64,000 nt of DNA from Ferrimonas futtsuensis DSM 18154 (GTDB lineage Bacteria; Pseudomonadota; Gammaproteobacteria; Enterobacterales; Shewanellaceae), in assembly GCF_000422645.1 (NCBI RefSeq), contig NZ_AUGL01000021.1, positions 1-64,000 on the forward strand, read 5' to 3'. Below the pieces are notes generated by a model. It was not told the DNA's origin and did not search any database. It worked only from the letters and a program-made list of their open reading frames with translations. Within the stretch, counting starts at the first letter, position 1, and each line of letters starts with the position of its first letter. Both the position numbers and the translations under genes were made by a program. Below, one piece after another: positions 47,298 through 55,606 of this stretch.

Positions 47298-47636
47298 TTA
47301 GTCGTCATCAATAGGGCTGTTCAGATCCATGCTGACGTTACTGTCGTGCAGCGTGTAGATCTTTGGCTTGCCATTAGCCAATCTCTGGTACTTCAGCCAT
47401 ACACGTTCCAGAGGTGTTTCGGGATCCGCCTTGGCCTGACACACCTGCTGAAAATGGTGCTCTGTGTCAGATTGGGGCTCAAGGTGACCGGCTGCTAACC
47501 CCTGCATGGTGGTACCAAAGCTGGTGAGCAGGTGGCTTTCTCCAATGGTGAAGTCACCGGAGCGATTAAATCCTCTGGCATATCTGTTGTTATCCACAAA
47601 CAGTTTGCTACCGAAGCGAAAATCGACATCAGACAT
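47298..47636 (-). CDS. maoP: MaoP (DUF413) macrodomain Ori protein
   Basis: 112 residues, the size of E. coli MaoP (YifE). Key similarity: NRYARGFNRSGDFTIGESHLL, FQQVCQAKADPETPLERVWLKY and the acidic tail SPIDDD. MaoP organises the Ori macrodomain by acting at the maoS site. It is divergent from the hdfR-like gene exactly as yifE is from hdfR in E. coli. The ATG at 47636 is taken over that at 47648 by homology. It begins the operon with the ATP-grasp and QEGLA genes. No maoS site could be recognised. Confidence 0.9.
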   Translation of the reverse strand: MSDVDFRFGSKLFVDNNRYARGFNRSGDFTIGESHLLTSFGTTMQGLAAGHLEPQSDTEHHFQQVCQAKADPETPLERVWLKYQRLANGKPKIYTLHDSNVSMDLNSPIDDD

Positions 47637-47804
47637 AACAAATCCCAATAAAGATTAAATATTTCAACGTATTGATGGTGTTCACTCAAGGCATGAGATC
47701 GCGCGAAAGATAGATCTGAAACTCGATAAAGAAAAACGATAAATTTCTATCGTCTCGACAAAAATTCATTGTTAACATCGGCGCAGAAACCCGTTGGAGT
47801 CGCC

Positions 47805-48689
47805 ATGGACGTCAAAGTCTTTAGAACCTTTCTGGAAGTGGCCAAAGAGCGCCATTTTGGCCGTGCCGCCGACAGCCTGAATATCACCCAGGCGGCGGTC
47901 AGTGCCCGCATCAAGCAACTGGAGGAGTTTTTCGATGCTTCTCTGTTCGTACGACAACGCAACAACATCCATCTCACCTCCACCGGAGAGAGGCTGGTTC
48001 GCTATGCCGAGGTGATGGTCAGTACCCTGCAGCAGGCTAAGGATGACCTGAAGCTGGCCAAGGGGGAGCAGGCGCAGCTGACTCTGGCGGGGAGCCCCAA
48101 TATCTGGGATGCCTACCTGCAGCATTGCCTTGGGCTGATCACCGAGTCAATGAGCGGCTACGCCTTCAGTGCCGATACCCTAAGCCAGGAGCAGGTGAAC
48201 CGGGCGCTGTTGCAGCGCACCCTGGACATGGGGATCCTGTTTGAACCGATAAAGTCTGAACTGCTTGAATGCTGCGAAGTGGCCAGGTTGGAGCTGGTGC
48301 TGGTGAGCACTTGCCAGGAGTCTGCGGATCAGGCGCTCAGCGGGGAATACATCTTCGTGGACTGGGGGGTGCAGTTTGCCCAGGCCCACGCAGAGTTGCA
48401 TCTGGGCTCTGTGCCACCGGCGATGCGCACCAGCAGTGCGCGCATCGCCCTGGACATACTTCTGAAAAGGGGCGGCGCCGCCTACCTGCCACTCTCCATG
48501 GTGGAGCCTTTCCTGGAGAATGGTCAGCTGTTCAGACTGAGTAAGGGCAGCCTGATGGAGCGGGAGATATACCTGGCCTACCGTCGGGACTCGCCATTGC
48601 TGGATGGGATCCTTCGGGTGCAGACCAGGCTGTCTGCTACCTCGCCGACAGGGGGCTATACCCTGCAGGCCGCCGCCGACAACCTTTAG
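47805..48689 (+). CDS. hdfR: LysR-family regulator HdfR
   Basis: 294 residues. The N-terminal helix-turn-helix is MDVKVFRTFLEVAKERHFGR then AADSLNITQAAVSARIKQLE, closely like HdfR, and the gene is divergent from maoP. In E. coli HdfR represses flhDC and activates gltBD. The ATG at 47805 has TTGGAG upstream; the frame extends to 47769. The 168-base gap to maoP is AT-rich and holds the promoters. The 3' end overlaps the convergent cytochrome gene by four bases. Confidence 0.88.
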   Translation: MDVKVFRTFLEVAKERHFGRAADSLNITQAAVSARIKQLEEFFDASLFVRQRNNIHLTSTGERLVRYAEVMVSTLQQAKDDLKLAKGEQAQLTLAGSPNIWDAYLQHCLGLITESMSGYAFSADTLSQEQVNRALLQRTLDMGILFEPIKSELLECCEVARLELVLVSTCQESADQALSGEYIFVDWGVQFAQAHAELHLGSVPPAMRTSSARIALDILLKRGGAAYLPLSMVEPFLENGQLFRLSKGSLMEREIYLAYRRDSPLLDGILRVQTRLSATSPTGGYTLQAAADNL

Positions 48690-48895
48690 TCGTGAGCCTC
48701 GTGACAGCTCAGACAGCTCATGCCTTCGGTGTCCATGTGTTCAGCTTCGGCCATATCCTCTGTGGTATGGCAGCTTTGACACTCGGCGTCGTTGGCGAAG
48801 ACAGGCGGAACAGCAATCAGCGCCGCCAATATCAGGGGTATCGATAGGACCACGGCCCAGGGAATGGGGCGGGGCATGTATCTGAGCTTACTCAT
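48686..48895 (-). CDS. Small diheme c-type cytochrome
   Basis: 69 residues. An N-terminal membrane or signal segment (WAVVLSIPLILAALIAVPPVFA) is followed by two heme motifs, CQSCH and CLSCH, and a short histidine-rich end. With only about 33 residues after the signal it is one of the smallest periplasmic cytochromes, similar in size to mini-cytochromes of Shewanella-type bacteria. The ATG at 48895 follows AAGGAG. It may shuttle electrons to or from larger multiheme proteins. Confidence 0.85.
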   Translation of the reverse strand: MSKLRYMPRPIPWAVVLSIPLILAALIAVPPVFANDAECQSCHTTEDMAEAEHMDTEGMSCLSCHEAHD

Positions 48896-49276
48896 GAGTA
48901 CTCCTTGGCTTGGTGACGAAATCGGGACTGGCTTCAGCATAACCGGTTGAACCCTGACGGTTTCTGAACGAGCCAACAGAGTGTCTTCGGTTATATCTTC
49001 ACCAGAATTCGCAGCAACCTCCTTCCCTGCCTACTTTTTCTTTACATTTGCCGCCGGAGGATCCGGCGGTGAATATCAGTTCATCAACGCACAAATTTTC
49101 AACGCCGACATCAGGCTAGGATCCTCTGCTGCTGAATGGCTGTTTAACTGGGAAATACCGCTGTTTAGGACAAAAATCGGGTGCCTTGAGCCCTGAGGAG
49201 CCTTGTTGATAGGGTAGGGAGGGACAAAACAGATCGGGCCCCGGAAGTGGCCCCGCACAATAATAAGGAAATCGTT
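48896..49276. other. Intergenic region before the AgcS gene
   Basis: No gene was found. CCGCCGG-AGGAT-CCGGCGG at 49051-49069 is a strong hairpin without a T run. The region was inspected for a glycine riboswitch, which often precedes AgcS genes, and its conserved motifs were not seen. The remainder shows nothing that I can support. Confidence 0.5.
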
Positions 49277-50971
49277 TTGCAGGCAATCAATAACTTTCTG
49301 TTGACCTTGGACGGGTTTCTCGGTTCCGCAGCCTGGTTCCCCTGGGTGTTGCTGGGCGTCGGCCTGTTCTTTACCCTCTACCTTGGGTTCCCCCAGATCC
49401 GCTATTTCGGCCGTGCCTGGAGTATCGTGCGGGGTAAACATGACCACTCCAAAATGGCTGGCGACACCAGCCACTTTCAGGCTCTTTCCACCGCGCTGTC
49501 CGGTACCGTGGGAACAGGTAACATCGGCGGTGTGGGTCTGGCCATCTTCTTAGGGGGTCCGGCGGCGCTGTTCTGGATGTGGATGACCGCCTTCCTGGGT
49601 ATGACCACCAAGTTCGTGGAAGTGACCCTGTCCCACAAGTACCGGGAAAAAACCGACGACGGCACCATGGCTGGCGGTCCCATGTACTTCATGGATAAGG
49701 CGCTGAACATGAAGTGGCTGGCGGTGATCTTCGCCCTGGCCACCATTGTCAGCTCCTTCGGCACCGGCAACATGCCCCAGGTGAACAACATCGCCGTATC
49801 CATGGAGGCCACGTTTGGCATCGCTCCGGTGGTCACCGGCGGCGTACTCTCCATCCTGCTGGCGCTGGTGATCCTCGGCGGCATCAGCCGCATCGCCAAG
49901 GTGACCTCCACCCTGGTGCCTTTCATGTCGGTGATTTACGTCATCGGGGCGTTGGCGGTGATCTTCTACAACATCGAAAACCTGGTGCCTTCTTTTGTGT
50001 CGGTGTTCAAAGACGCGTTCACCGGTTCCGCCGCCACCGGTGGCTTCCTGGGTGCCACCTTCGCTTACGCCTTTAACCGAGGGGTAAACCGGGGCCTGTT
50101 CTCCAACGAAGCGGGTCAGGGTAGTGCGCCCATTGCTCACGCCGCCGCCCGGGCCGATGAGCCGGTGTCCGAGGGCATGGTGTCCATCCTGGAGCCCTTC
50201 ATCGACACCATCATCGTCTGTACCCTTACCGGCATGGTGATCCTCTCCTCAGGGGTCTGGACCGAGAAGCACCACAACAGCTTCCAGACCGCCGACGTCG
50301 AGTATGTACAGGGCCACTACAGCGATGGCGTCGACGGCGACAAGACCGAGCTGTTTCACTACCTCACCGGTCAGGATTCCAAGGTCAGTGCCTACAACGG
50401 CGTCATCGTTGTTCGTGACGGTGTGGCGGTAAATCAGGACTTCACATTGATTGCTGCCCGCTCTGTGGCCGAAGACGTGCGCTATACCGTGAAAGGCTTC
50501 CCCTTCAGTGGCAACCTGGAGATTGCCAAGGGTAAGCCGATGGATCTGGATGTGACCATCGAGGGGCGCTCGTTGATTCACTCGGCGGAGTTGACCACCA
50601 AGGCCTTTACCCGAGGCTACTTCGGAGAGTATGGGCAGTATGTGGTCTCCATTGGCTTGCTGCTGTTTGCCTTCTCCACGGCCATCGCCTGGTCCTATTA
50701 TGGTGACCGCGCGGTGACCTACCTGTTCGGCAGTCGCTGGATTCTCACCTACCGGGTGTTTTACGTAGCCGGTTTTATGATTGCGGCGGTGGCAGACACC
50801 ACCATTGTCTGGAACCTGGCCGCAGTCTCCATTGTCTTGATGACCCTGCCCAACCTGTTCGGCATCCTGCTGCTCTCCAGGGAGATGAAGCAGACGGTGG
50901 CCAATTACTGGTCTACCTCCCCCGATGTAAAGGGGCAGGCTGAGGACAAGGCTCAGACACCGACAGAATAG
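49277..50971 (+). CDS. Alanine/glycine:cation symporter (AgcS) with an inserted soluble segment
   Basis: About 564 residues, sodium-coupled amino-acid transporter in the inner membrane. Family features include [20 protein letters not shown], the MAGGPMYFM motif and [20 protein letters not shown]. Between a membrane helix ending LSSGVW (about 325) and the TTKAF helix start (about 440) there is an extra 100-residue polar segment, absent from short homologues such as E. coli YaaJ. The TTG at 49277 has AAGGA seven bases upstream; a GTG at 49247 opens the frame without a ribosome site. A terminator follows the stop. Confidence 0.88.
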   Translation: MQAINNFLLTLDGFLGSAAWFPWVLLGVGLFFTLYLGFPQIRYFGRAWSIVRGKHDHSKMAGDTSHFQALSTALSGTVGTGNIGGVGLAIFLGGPAALFWMWMTAFLGMTTKFVEVTLSHKYREKTDDGTMAGGPMYFMDKALNMKWLAVIFALATIVSSFGTGNMPQVNNIAVSMEATFGIAPVVTGGVLSILLALVILGGISRIAKVTSTLVPFMSVIYVIGALAVIFYNIENLVPSFVSVFKDAFTGSAATGGFLGATFAYAFNRGVNRGLFSNEAGQGSAPIAHAAARADEPVSEGMVSILEPFIDTIIVCTLTGMVILSSGVWTEKHHNSFQTADVEYVQGHYSDGVDGDKTELFHYLTGQDSKVSAYNGVIVVRDGVAVNQDFTLIAARSVAEDVRYTVKGFPFSGNLEIAKGKPMDLDVTIEGRSLIHSAELTTKAFTRGYFGEYGQYVVSIGLLLFAFSTAIAWSYYGDRAVTYLFGSRWILTYRVFYVAGFMIAAVADTTIVWNLAAVSIVLMTLPNLFGILLLSREMKQTVANYWSTSPDVKGQAEDKAQTPTE

Positions 50972-50990
50972 TGCCTCTGTCGGAGTGAAG

Positions 50991-51020
50991 CGCCGCCTCC
51001 CGCAGGCGGCGTTTCTGTTT
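50991..51020 (+). terminator. Terminator after agcS
   Basis: CGCCGCCT (50991-50998), loop CCCGC, AGGCGGCG (51004-51011), followed by TTTCTGTTT. Confidence 0.85.
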
Positions 51021-51145
51021 GTCAGGCTAAACGCTTTGGTCCCGGCCGACGAAACCCTTTACCTTGGAGGTTGGCTCTGTAATAGTGGGCGGCGCAAGAC
51101 AGCCCCGGCCCGCGCCGGTCAGGGGATAGATGACAAGGAGTGGAA

Positions 51146-51466
51146 ATGGCGTTAATTGATTGCCCCGCCTGTGGCAAACGCATCTCAGACAAGGCGAAAA
51201 CCTGCAGTCATTGCCAGGTGGTGCTGGATGGTGACAGCGACAAGATTGAATCTGCCCAGCGCATCGCGACCATCAACAAGAAAACCCAACTGATGAATCA
51301 CAGCTTCCTGGCCCTGCTGGCCTTCGTCGGCGGCTTTGCCCTATGGTTTTGGGGTGGAGAGCAGGCGGCGAACTGGCGCAAGCCTGTGGGTATCGGCATG
51401 ATGGCCGTGGGTTTTGTCGGCTACCTGGTGACCCGGGTCAGAATCGCGCTGAACAAAAGGGGATAG
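51146..51466 (+). CDS. Zinc-ribbon membrane protein
   Basis: 106 residues. A zinc ribbon CPACGKRISDKAKTCSHC (two CxxC pairs) is at residues 6-23, followed by a linker and two membrane helices (FLALLAFVGGFALWFWGG, VGIGMMAVGFVGYLVTRV). AAGGAG sits before the ATG at 51146; GTG at 51140 is in frame but overlaps that site. It begins a tight group with yeaC and creA, separated by two and three bases. Function unknown. Confidence 0.85.
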   Translation: MALIDCPACGKRISDKAKTCSHCQVVLDGDSDKIESAQRIATINKKTQLMNHSFLALLAFVGGFALWFWGGEQAANWRKPVGIGMMAVGFVGYLVTRVRIALNKRG

Positions 51467-51468
51467 GC

Positions 51469-51741
51469 ATGGAGTGGCAAAAACTGGCAGCGAATATGGA
51501 CGCAGAACTGGCGCAGAAGCTGCAAACCGCCGTAGAGATCGGCAAATGGCCTGATGGCACCCTGGTGACCGATGAACAGCGTGAGTCGGCCATGCAGGCG
51601 CTGATCCTGTGGCAGTCCAATCATAACCATGAGAATCAGCATCTGACTGTGGGAAAGGATGGGGAGATCAACCACCTCTCCAAAGATGTCCTGAAGCATC
51701 AGTTTGATGACAATCAGATCACCCGCCTTAAACCGGAGTAA
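51469..51741 (+). CDS. yeaC: YeaC-like DUF1315 protein
   Basis: 90 residues, soluble. The segment KWPDGTLVTDEQRESAMQAL and DGEINHLSKD are typical of DUF1315, whose E. coli member is YeaC. Role unknown. The ATG at 51469 is two bases after the preceding stop with AGGGG upstream; an earlier ATG at 51343 lies inside the zinc-ribbon gene. Confidence 0.88.
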   Translation: MEWQKLAANMDAELAQKLQTAVEIGKWPDGTLVTDEQRESAMQALILWQSNHNHENQHLTVGKDGEINHLSKDVLKHQFDDNQITRLKPE

Positions 51742-51744
51742 ACC

Positions 51745-52209
51745 ATGAGAGCCTGGATTCTCGCCCTGACGGCCCTGGCCTTGTCGGGTTGCGACAACAA
51801 CGAGGTGGGGGATGTCTCCCTGGGGCTGTTCACCACCAAGGACATCAAGGTCGAGGTGCTGCAGGACCCGGTAGTGACCGGTGTCACCTGTCACATCTCC
51901 AACATCGAAGCGGACCTGGATTTTGCCGATCCCAGCGATATGGGCATCGCCTGTCGACAGACCGGGGAGATCACAGCTCAGATGATCGCGGCCATCGATA
52001 CCGGCAAGTCTGGCGAGGTGGTGTTTAAAAAGTCTAAGAGTGTGTTGTTCAAGAGCTTGAAGATCAGGCGCATTTTGGATCAGAAGACGCAAACTTTGCT
52101 CTACATCGCCTACAGCACCAAAGAGACCAAGGGCAGTTATAAGCACTCGCTCTCCACCGTGCCTCTGTGGGGCACCAAGGCGTACAAACCCGCCGTCACT
52201 CAAGACTGA
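51745..52209 (+). CDS. creA: CreA-family periplasmic protein
   Basis: 154 residues. A short signal sequence with a lipoprotein-like LALSGC (Cys16) precedes the CreA domain: VGDVSLGLFTTKDIKVEVLQ, DPVVTGVTCHIS, and a DPSDMGIACRQTG segment. CreA (YtfK/CreA family in E. coli) is of unknown function. It follows yeaC by three bases and ends at a terminator, closing the three-gene unit. Confidence 0.9.
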   Translation: MRAWILALTALALSGCDNNEVGDVSLGLFTTKDIKVEVLQDPVVTGVTCHISNIEADLDFADPSDMGIACRQTGEITAQMIAAIDTGKSGEVVFKKSKSVLFKSLKIRRILDQKTQTLLYIAYSTKETKGSYKHSLSTVPLWGTKAYKPAVTQD

Positions 52210-52214
52210 GTTCA

Positions 52215-52238
52215 GGGACCCACAGGGTCCCTTTTTTA
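52215..52238 (+). terminator. Terminator after creA
   Basis: GGGACCC-ACA-GGGTCCC at 52215-52231 followed by TTTTTT. Confidence 0.92.
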
Positions 52239-52279
52239 TTCAAGCTTGATGGAATGTGCTTGAACCCTATTTGTGTGCT

Positions 52280-52318
52280 GTGACTGGTAATAATGGGGAA
52301 TATTACCTTCCTTGTCAC
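52280..52318. repeat. Nested inverted repeats upstream of the EAL-CZB gene
   Basis: GGTAATA (52286-52292) and TATTACC (52301-52307) are enclosed by GTGAC (52280-52284) and GTCAC (52314-52318). No T run follows. The surrounding 52240-52538 stretch is AT-rich and contains no supported gene; the structure could be an operator or an RNA hairpin in the leader. Confidence 0.5.
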
Positions 52319-52538
52319 TTTTTATATTAGTTTGGCTTAAAACTGAGATCTTCGTACTTTCGATTGCAGAATTCAGAAATTAGAGTTTCACATGAGCTTG
52401 GTAGAGCAGATTGCAACTCATTGAAGTTGCACGTGATAGGTAACAATTGAAGGTGCTCTTCAGTTCAGATGCCAAGGATATTGGGCATAGCAACAAGATC
52501 AGTTCTGTTTTCTTTGTCACCAACCACCGGACATCTAT

Positions 52539-53753
52539 ATGAGCGCCAGGGCAACAACAAGACGCGATCTGGAAAGCGCGCTGCACAAGCGGGAGTTTGA
52601 GTTCTACTACCAGCCAAAGGTTTCCATGGTTACTGGCGAGATCTGCGGTGCCGAAGCCTTGATCCGCTGGATCAAATCGGACGGCACGGTGGTTCTTCCC
52701 GGGGCCTTCATTCCCCAGGCCGAATCCAACGGATTTATTAACCGGCTGACCCTGTCTATGGTCAAACGTATCATCGACGATATTGGTCAGATCAACAGGG
52801 AAAACAAACCGCTTCCCATCTCCTTTAATGTTTCCGCCCATGACTTTCAGAACCGAAAGCTGGTGAAAGTGCTTTTGGAAGGGATTGAACGGGGAGAGAT
52901 CATCCCGGAACAGCTGGAGATTGAGCTGACGGAAACCGTGGTGCTCAATGAGTGTCCGGTAGTGATAGAGAATCTGAACAAGCTCAAAAGCATGGGTATT
53001 CGCCTGGTGATGGACGACTACTGTCGTGGTTTTTCCAACTTGGGGACGTTGGCACGCTGGCCTTTCAGCACCATCAAGATCGACAAGTCGATCATCAGCC
53101 AGGTAGAGGCGTCCGAGAAGGAACTCTCTATCGTTCAGTCCAGCATACAGATGGCCCATAACCTGGATCTGGAGATCGTTGCAGAAGGGGTGGAGACCGA
53201 GTCGTGCTATCGGCTCTTGCAAAATACCGGCTGCAGTGTGGCCCAGGGCTACTGGATCAGCCCACCTCTGCCACTGAACCACTTTCTCACCTTTCTGCAG
53301 GAAGGGCGTCATTGGCCATCTCAGCTGCTGGGGATGTTGCACATGGCCCAACTGGACCATATTCAGTGGCGTAAAGCGGTCATTGACAGCGTCTACAACC
53401 TGGGTTTCATCAGTGATACGAGTACGTTGAGTTGGCCCGAAGCCCACCACACCCAATGCCGCCTGGGAAAGTGGCTTTATGGCCCGGGTCGCTGCTTTTC
53501 AAACACCATCTGGTTTAACAAACTGCACCAGAGTCATAAGGATCTTCATCAGACACTGTCTGAGCTGATGGTGGCGGTGGACGCCGGGCAAACGGGCAAA
53601 CCCCTGGTGGACCTGATGCGAAAGCTGTCTCGCCAGTCGGACCTGGTGATGCAGATGCTTCATGAGCTGGAACACTATCTGGTTGAACAGCGTCTTATCA
53701 GGGAAGACAGGATCGAGTTTGAAGGGCTGGCGGTGGTGTCGACGGCCAGATAA
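52539..53753 (+). CDS. EAL-domain phosphodiesterase with C-terminal CZB zinc-sensor domain
   Basis: 404 residues. Residues about 10-255 are an EAL domain that hydrolyses cyclic di-GMP: EAL at 39-41, Asn97, Glu129, the metal-binding pair Asp159-Asp160, Lys183 and Glu216/219 are retained, though the usual DDFGTG loop reads DDYCRG. Residues about 270-390 match the chemoreceptor zinc-binding (CZB) domain with the ligand set His274, Cys307 (in HTQCRLGKW), His333 and His337. CZB domains usually sit on chemoreceptors or diguanylate cyclases; here it is at the end of a phosphodiesterase, suggesting zinc or hypochlorite control of cyclic di-GMP breakdown. The ATG at 52539 has only a weak ribosome site. 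Confidence 0.88.
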   Translation: MSARATTRRDLESALHKREFEFYYQPKVSMVTGEICGAEALIRWIKSDGTVVLPGAFIPQAESNGFINRLTLSMVKRIIDDIGQINRENKPLPISFNVSAHDFQNRKLVKVLLEGIERGEIIPEQLEIELTETVVLNECPVVIENLNKLKSMGIRLVMDDYCRGFSNLGTLARWPFSTIKIDKSIISQVEASEKELSIVQSSIQMAHNLDLEIVAEGVETESCYRLLQNTGCSVAQGYWISPPLPLNHFLTFLQEGRHWPSQLLGMLHMAQLDHIQWRKAVIDSVYNLGFISDTSTLSWPEAHHTQCRLGKWLYGPGRCFSNTIWFNKLHQSHKDLHQTLSELMVAVDAGQTGKPLVDLMRKLSRQSDLVMQMLHELEHYLVEQRLIREDRIEFEGLAVVSTAR

Positions 53754-53838
53754 CGCTTTATACGGCGGTCAGGTTGAAACCTGTGTTGAGCTGTGAGTTA
53801 CTGAGTCCTTCAGTTTACTAGTTCGACAGGACGTCGAT

Positions 53839-54264
53839 ATGTCCCAACCTTTTCCTCTGCTTGGCCCTATCGTGGCGCTGATCTCCTGGTCCCTGATGAT
53901 GTGGCTGTGGATGTACTTCACCCGAATCCCCGCCATCCTCCAAACCGGCATGACCCTCGATCCCAATGTCCCCAGGGGGGAGCAGATGGACCAACTGCCA
54001 CCGTCGGTCCGCTGGAAGGCCGACAATTACAACCACCTGATGGAACAGCCGACCCTGTTCTATCCCCTGGTGATCGCCCTGGTGTTGATGGAGCAGCAGG
54101 GCGGATTGGTGCTGGCACTCGCCTGGAGTTATGTGGTGCTGCGAATAGTACACAGCCTGGTGCAGGCCCTGAACAACAAGATAGAGCTTCGGTTCGCGGT
54201 CTATCTGCTGTCCAACATCCCCCTGTTTGCACTGACCGCCATTGCCGTGGTTTCTCTCATGTGA
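53839..54264 (+). CDS. MAPEG-family membrane protein
   Basis: 141 residues with four membrane helices (IVALISWSLMMWLWMYF, FYPLVIALVLMEQ, LALAWSYVVLRIVHSLVQAL, IPLFALTAIAVVSLM). The RIVHSLVQ segment and the NHLMEQPTLFYPLV motif belong to the MAPEG superfamily (membrane-associated eicosanoid and glutathione metabolism). Function in bacteria is mostly unknown. It lies alone, 85 bases after the EAL-CZB gene. Confidence 0.85.
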   Translation: MSQPFPLLGPIVALISWSLMMWLWMYFTRIPAILQTGMTLDPNVPRGEQMDQLPPSVRWKADNYNHLMEQPTLFYPLVIALVLMEQQGGLVLALAWSYVVLRIVHSLVQALNNKIELRFAVYLLSNIPLFALTAIAVVSLM

Positions 54265-54388
54265 CAAATACACTGATTTAATTAAATATATTGAGATCAC
54301 CTCCCCTTTATCTCACTAGTGGATGCAGGTAGATTAGGGCGCAGAAATTTATTGTCTCCAAATTTGGAGAAGGGATACGAGAGGCCAG

Positions 54389-55594
54389 ATGGAACCTAAC
54401 TACGACAACTACAGCCTGGACGAACTGATCGATGCCTTGAGCCAGCTGGATGAGAACGCTTTTCCGCAACGGGCCGCCCGCCTCCAGCAGCTGATCGGCG
54501 AGAAACATCGGCAGCAGAGCCAGCTGGTTGCCGAGAGAGAGTCAACCCTGAGCAAACAAGCCAAGAAGGCCCCGTTTGAGTTTTCCGGTAACGGTGGCGA
54601 CTATTTTAAGCTTTGGATCGTCAATCTGCTGCTGAGCATCGTCACCTTGGGGATCTACAGCGCCTGGGCCAAGGTTCGAAATAATCAGTACCTGTTGGGA
54701 CACACCAAACTGGAGGGGCACAGCTTCCGATACCTGGCCAAGCCGATGCAGATCCTCAAAGGGCGATTGATAGCCGTCGCGGTGCTGATCGCCTTTTCCG
54801 TCCTGTCTCAGTTTTTCCCCATCGCCGGCATGCTGTTCAGTTTGGCTCTGCTGGTCGCAACCCCCTGGCTGATTTTGCAGGGGATGCGTTTTTCCATGCG
54901 GATGACCGCCTACAAGAACGTGCGCTTCTCCTTCGAGGGCAGCTATTTCGGCCTGTTGGCGACCTTTGTGCTTCTGCCCATCGTTGGCGCCTTTACCCTG
55001 TATCTGGCGATGCCCTGGGTGTTCAAGAAGATGGACCAGTATCTCTACAGCCACACCACCTATGGCGGCAAGCGTTTCGAAGTGAACACCTCCAGCGGCA
55101 GCTACTACAAAGCCTCCTTCGCCGGTCTGGGGTTGGGCTTTGTGCTGTTCATTGCCCTCTTTACCGTGCTGGGAGTGGGCGAGGGTTTTGCTAGCTTCAA
55201 CGCCGAAGGCGAGCCGGACTTCCAGCTGATACCCATTCTGATGTTTTACGCCGGCGCCTTCCTGGTCAGCTTTATGGTGCGTGCCCTGTATCAGAGCATT
55301 GTGCTGAATCACCTGATTGGCGAGACTCAGATTGAGGGTGTGGTCACCTTCAAGCCCGAGATTAAGACCGGCAGTTATATGAGAATGATGACCATCAATG
55401 CGCTGATGCTGGCCTGCACCCTGGGGCTGGCCTATCCGGTTACCCAGGTGCGCAAGCTCAAGTACATGACCAACGCCATTGGCGTCATGCTGCTGCCTGG
55501 TGCCGATGCCCTCACCAACACCGTTGGCGAAGGGGACTCCGCCTTCGGTGAAGAGGCGGCGGGTCTGTTTGACCTTGATCTGTCCATCACCTGA
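54389..55594 (+). CDS. YjgN-like DUF898 membrane protein
   Basis: 401 residues. After a soluble N-terminal helix rich in Gln and Glu (about 5-60), the DUF898 domain begins FEFSGNGGDYFKLWIVN and includes YSAWAKVRNNQYLLGHT, repeated membrane helices and a closing YPVTQVRKLKYMTNAIGV-type segment. It is a multi-spanning inner-membrane protein of unknown role. The M48 peptidase gene follows after 12 bases, a frequent pairing, so the two probably act together. Confidence 0.9.
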   Translation: MEPNYDNYSLDELIDALSQLDENAFPQRAARLQQLIGEKHRQQSQLVAERESTLSKQAKKAPFEFSGNGGDYFKLWIVNLLLSIVTLGIYSAWAKVRNNQYLLGHTKLEGHSFRYLAKPMQILKGRLIAVAVLIAFSVLSQFFPIAGMLFSLALLVATPWLILQGMRFSMRMTAYKNVRFSFEGSYFGLLATFVLLPIVGAFTLYLAMPWVFKKMDQYLYSHTTYGGKRFEVNTSSGSYYKASFAGLGLGFVLFIALFTVLGVGEGFASFNAEGEPDFQLIPILMFYAGAFLVSFMVRALYQSIVLNHLIGETQIEGVVTFKPEIKTGSYMRMMTINALMLACTLGLAYPVTQVRKLKYMTNAIGVMLLPGADALTNTVGEGDSAFGEEAAGLFDLDLSIT

Positions 55595-55606
55595 TAGGCC
55601 TGGTCA

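Noticed and set aside
49076-49270. Possible glycine riboswitch before the AgcS gene
   Set aside because: The conserved glycine-aptamer motifs were looked for and not found; only an isolated GC hairpin at 49051-49069 is present.
52468-52602. Short frame overlapping the start of the EAL-CZB gene, read as a possible lost N-terminal receiver domain
   Set aside because: The frame differs from the EAL frame, which has a stop at 52488-52490, and its translation has no receiver features.
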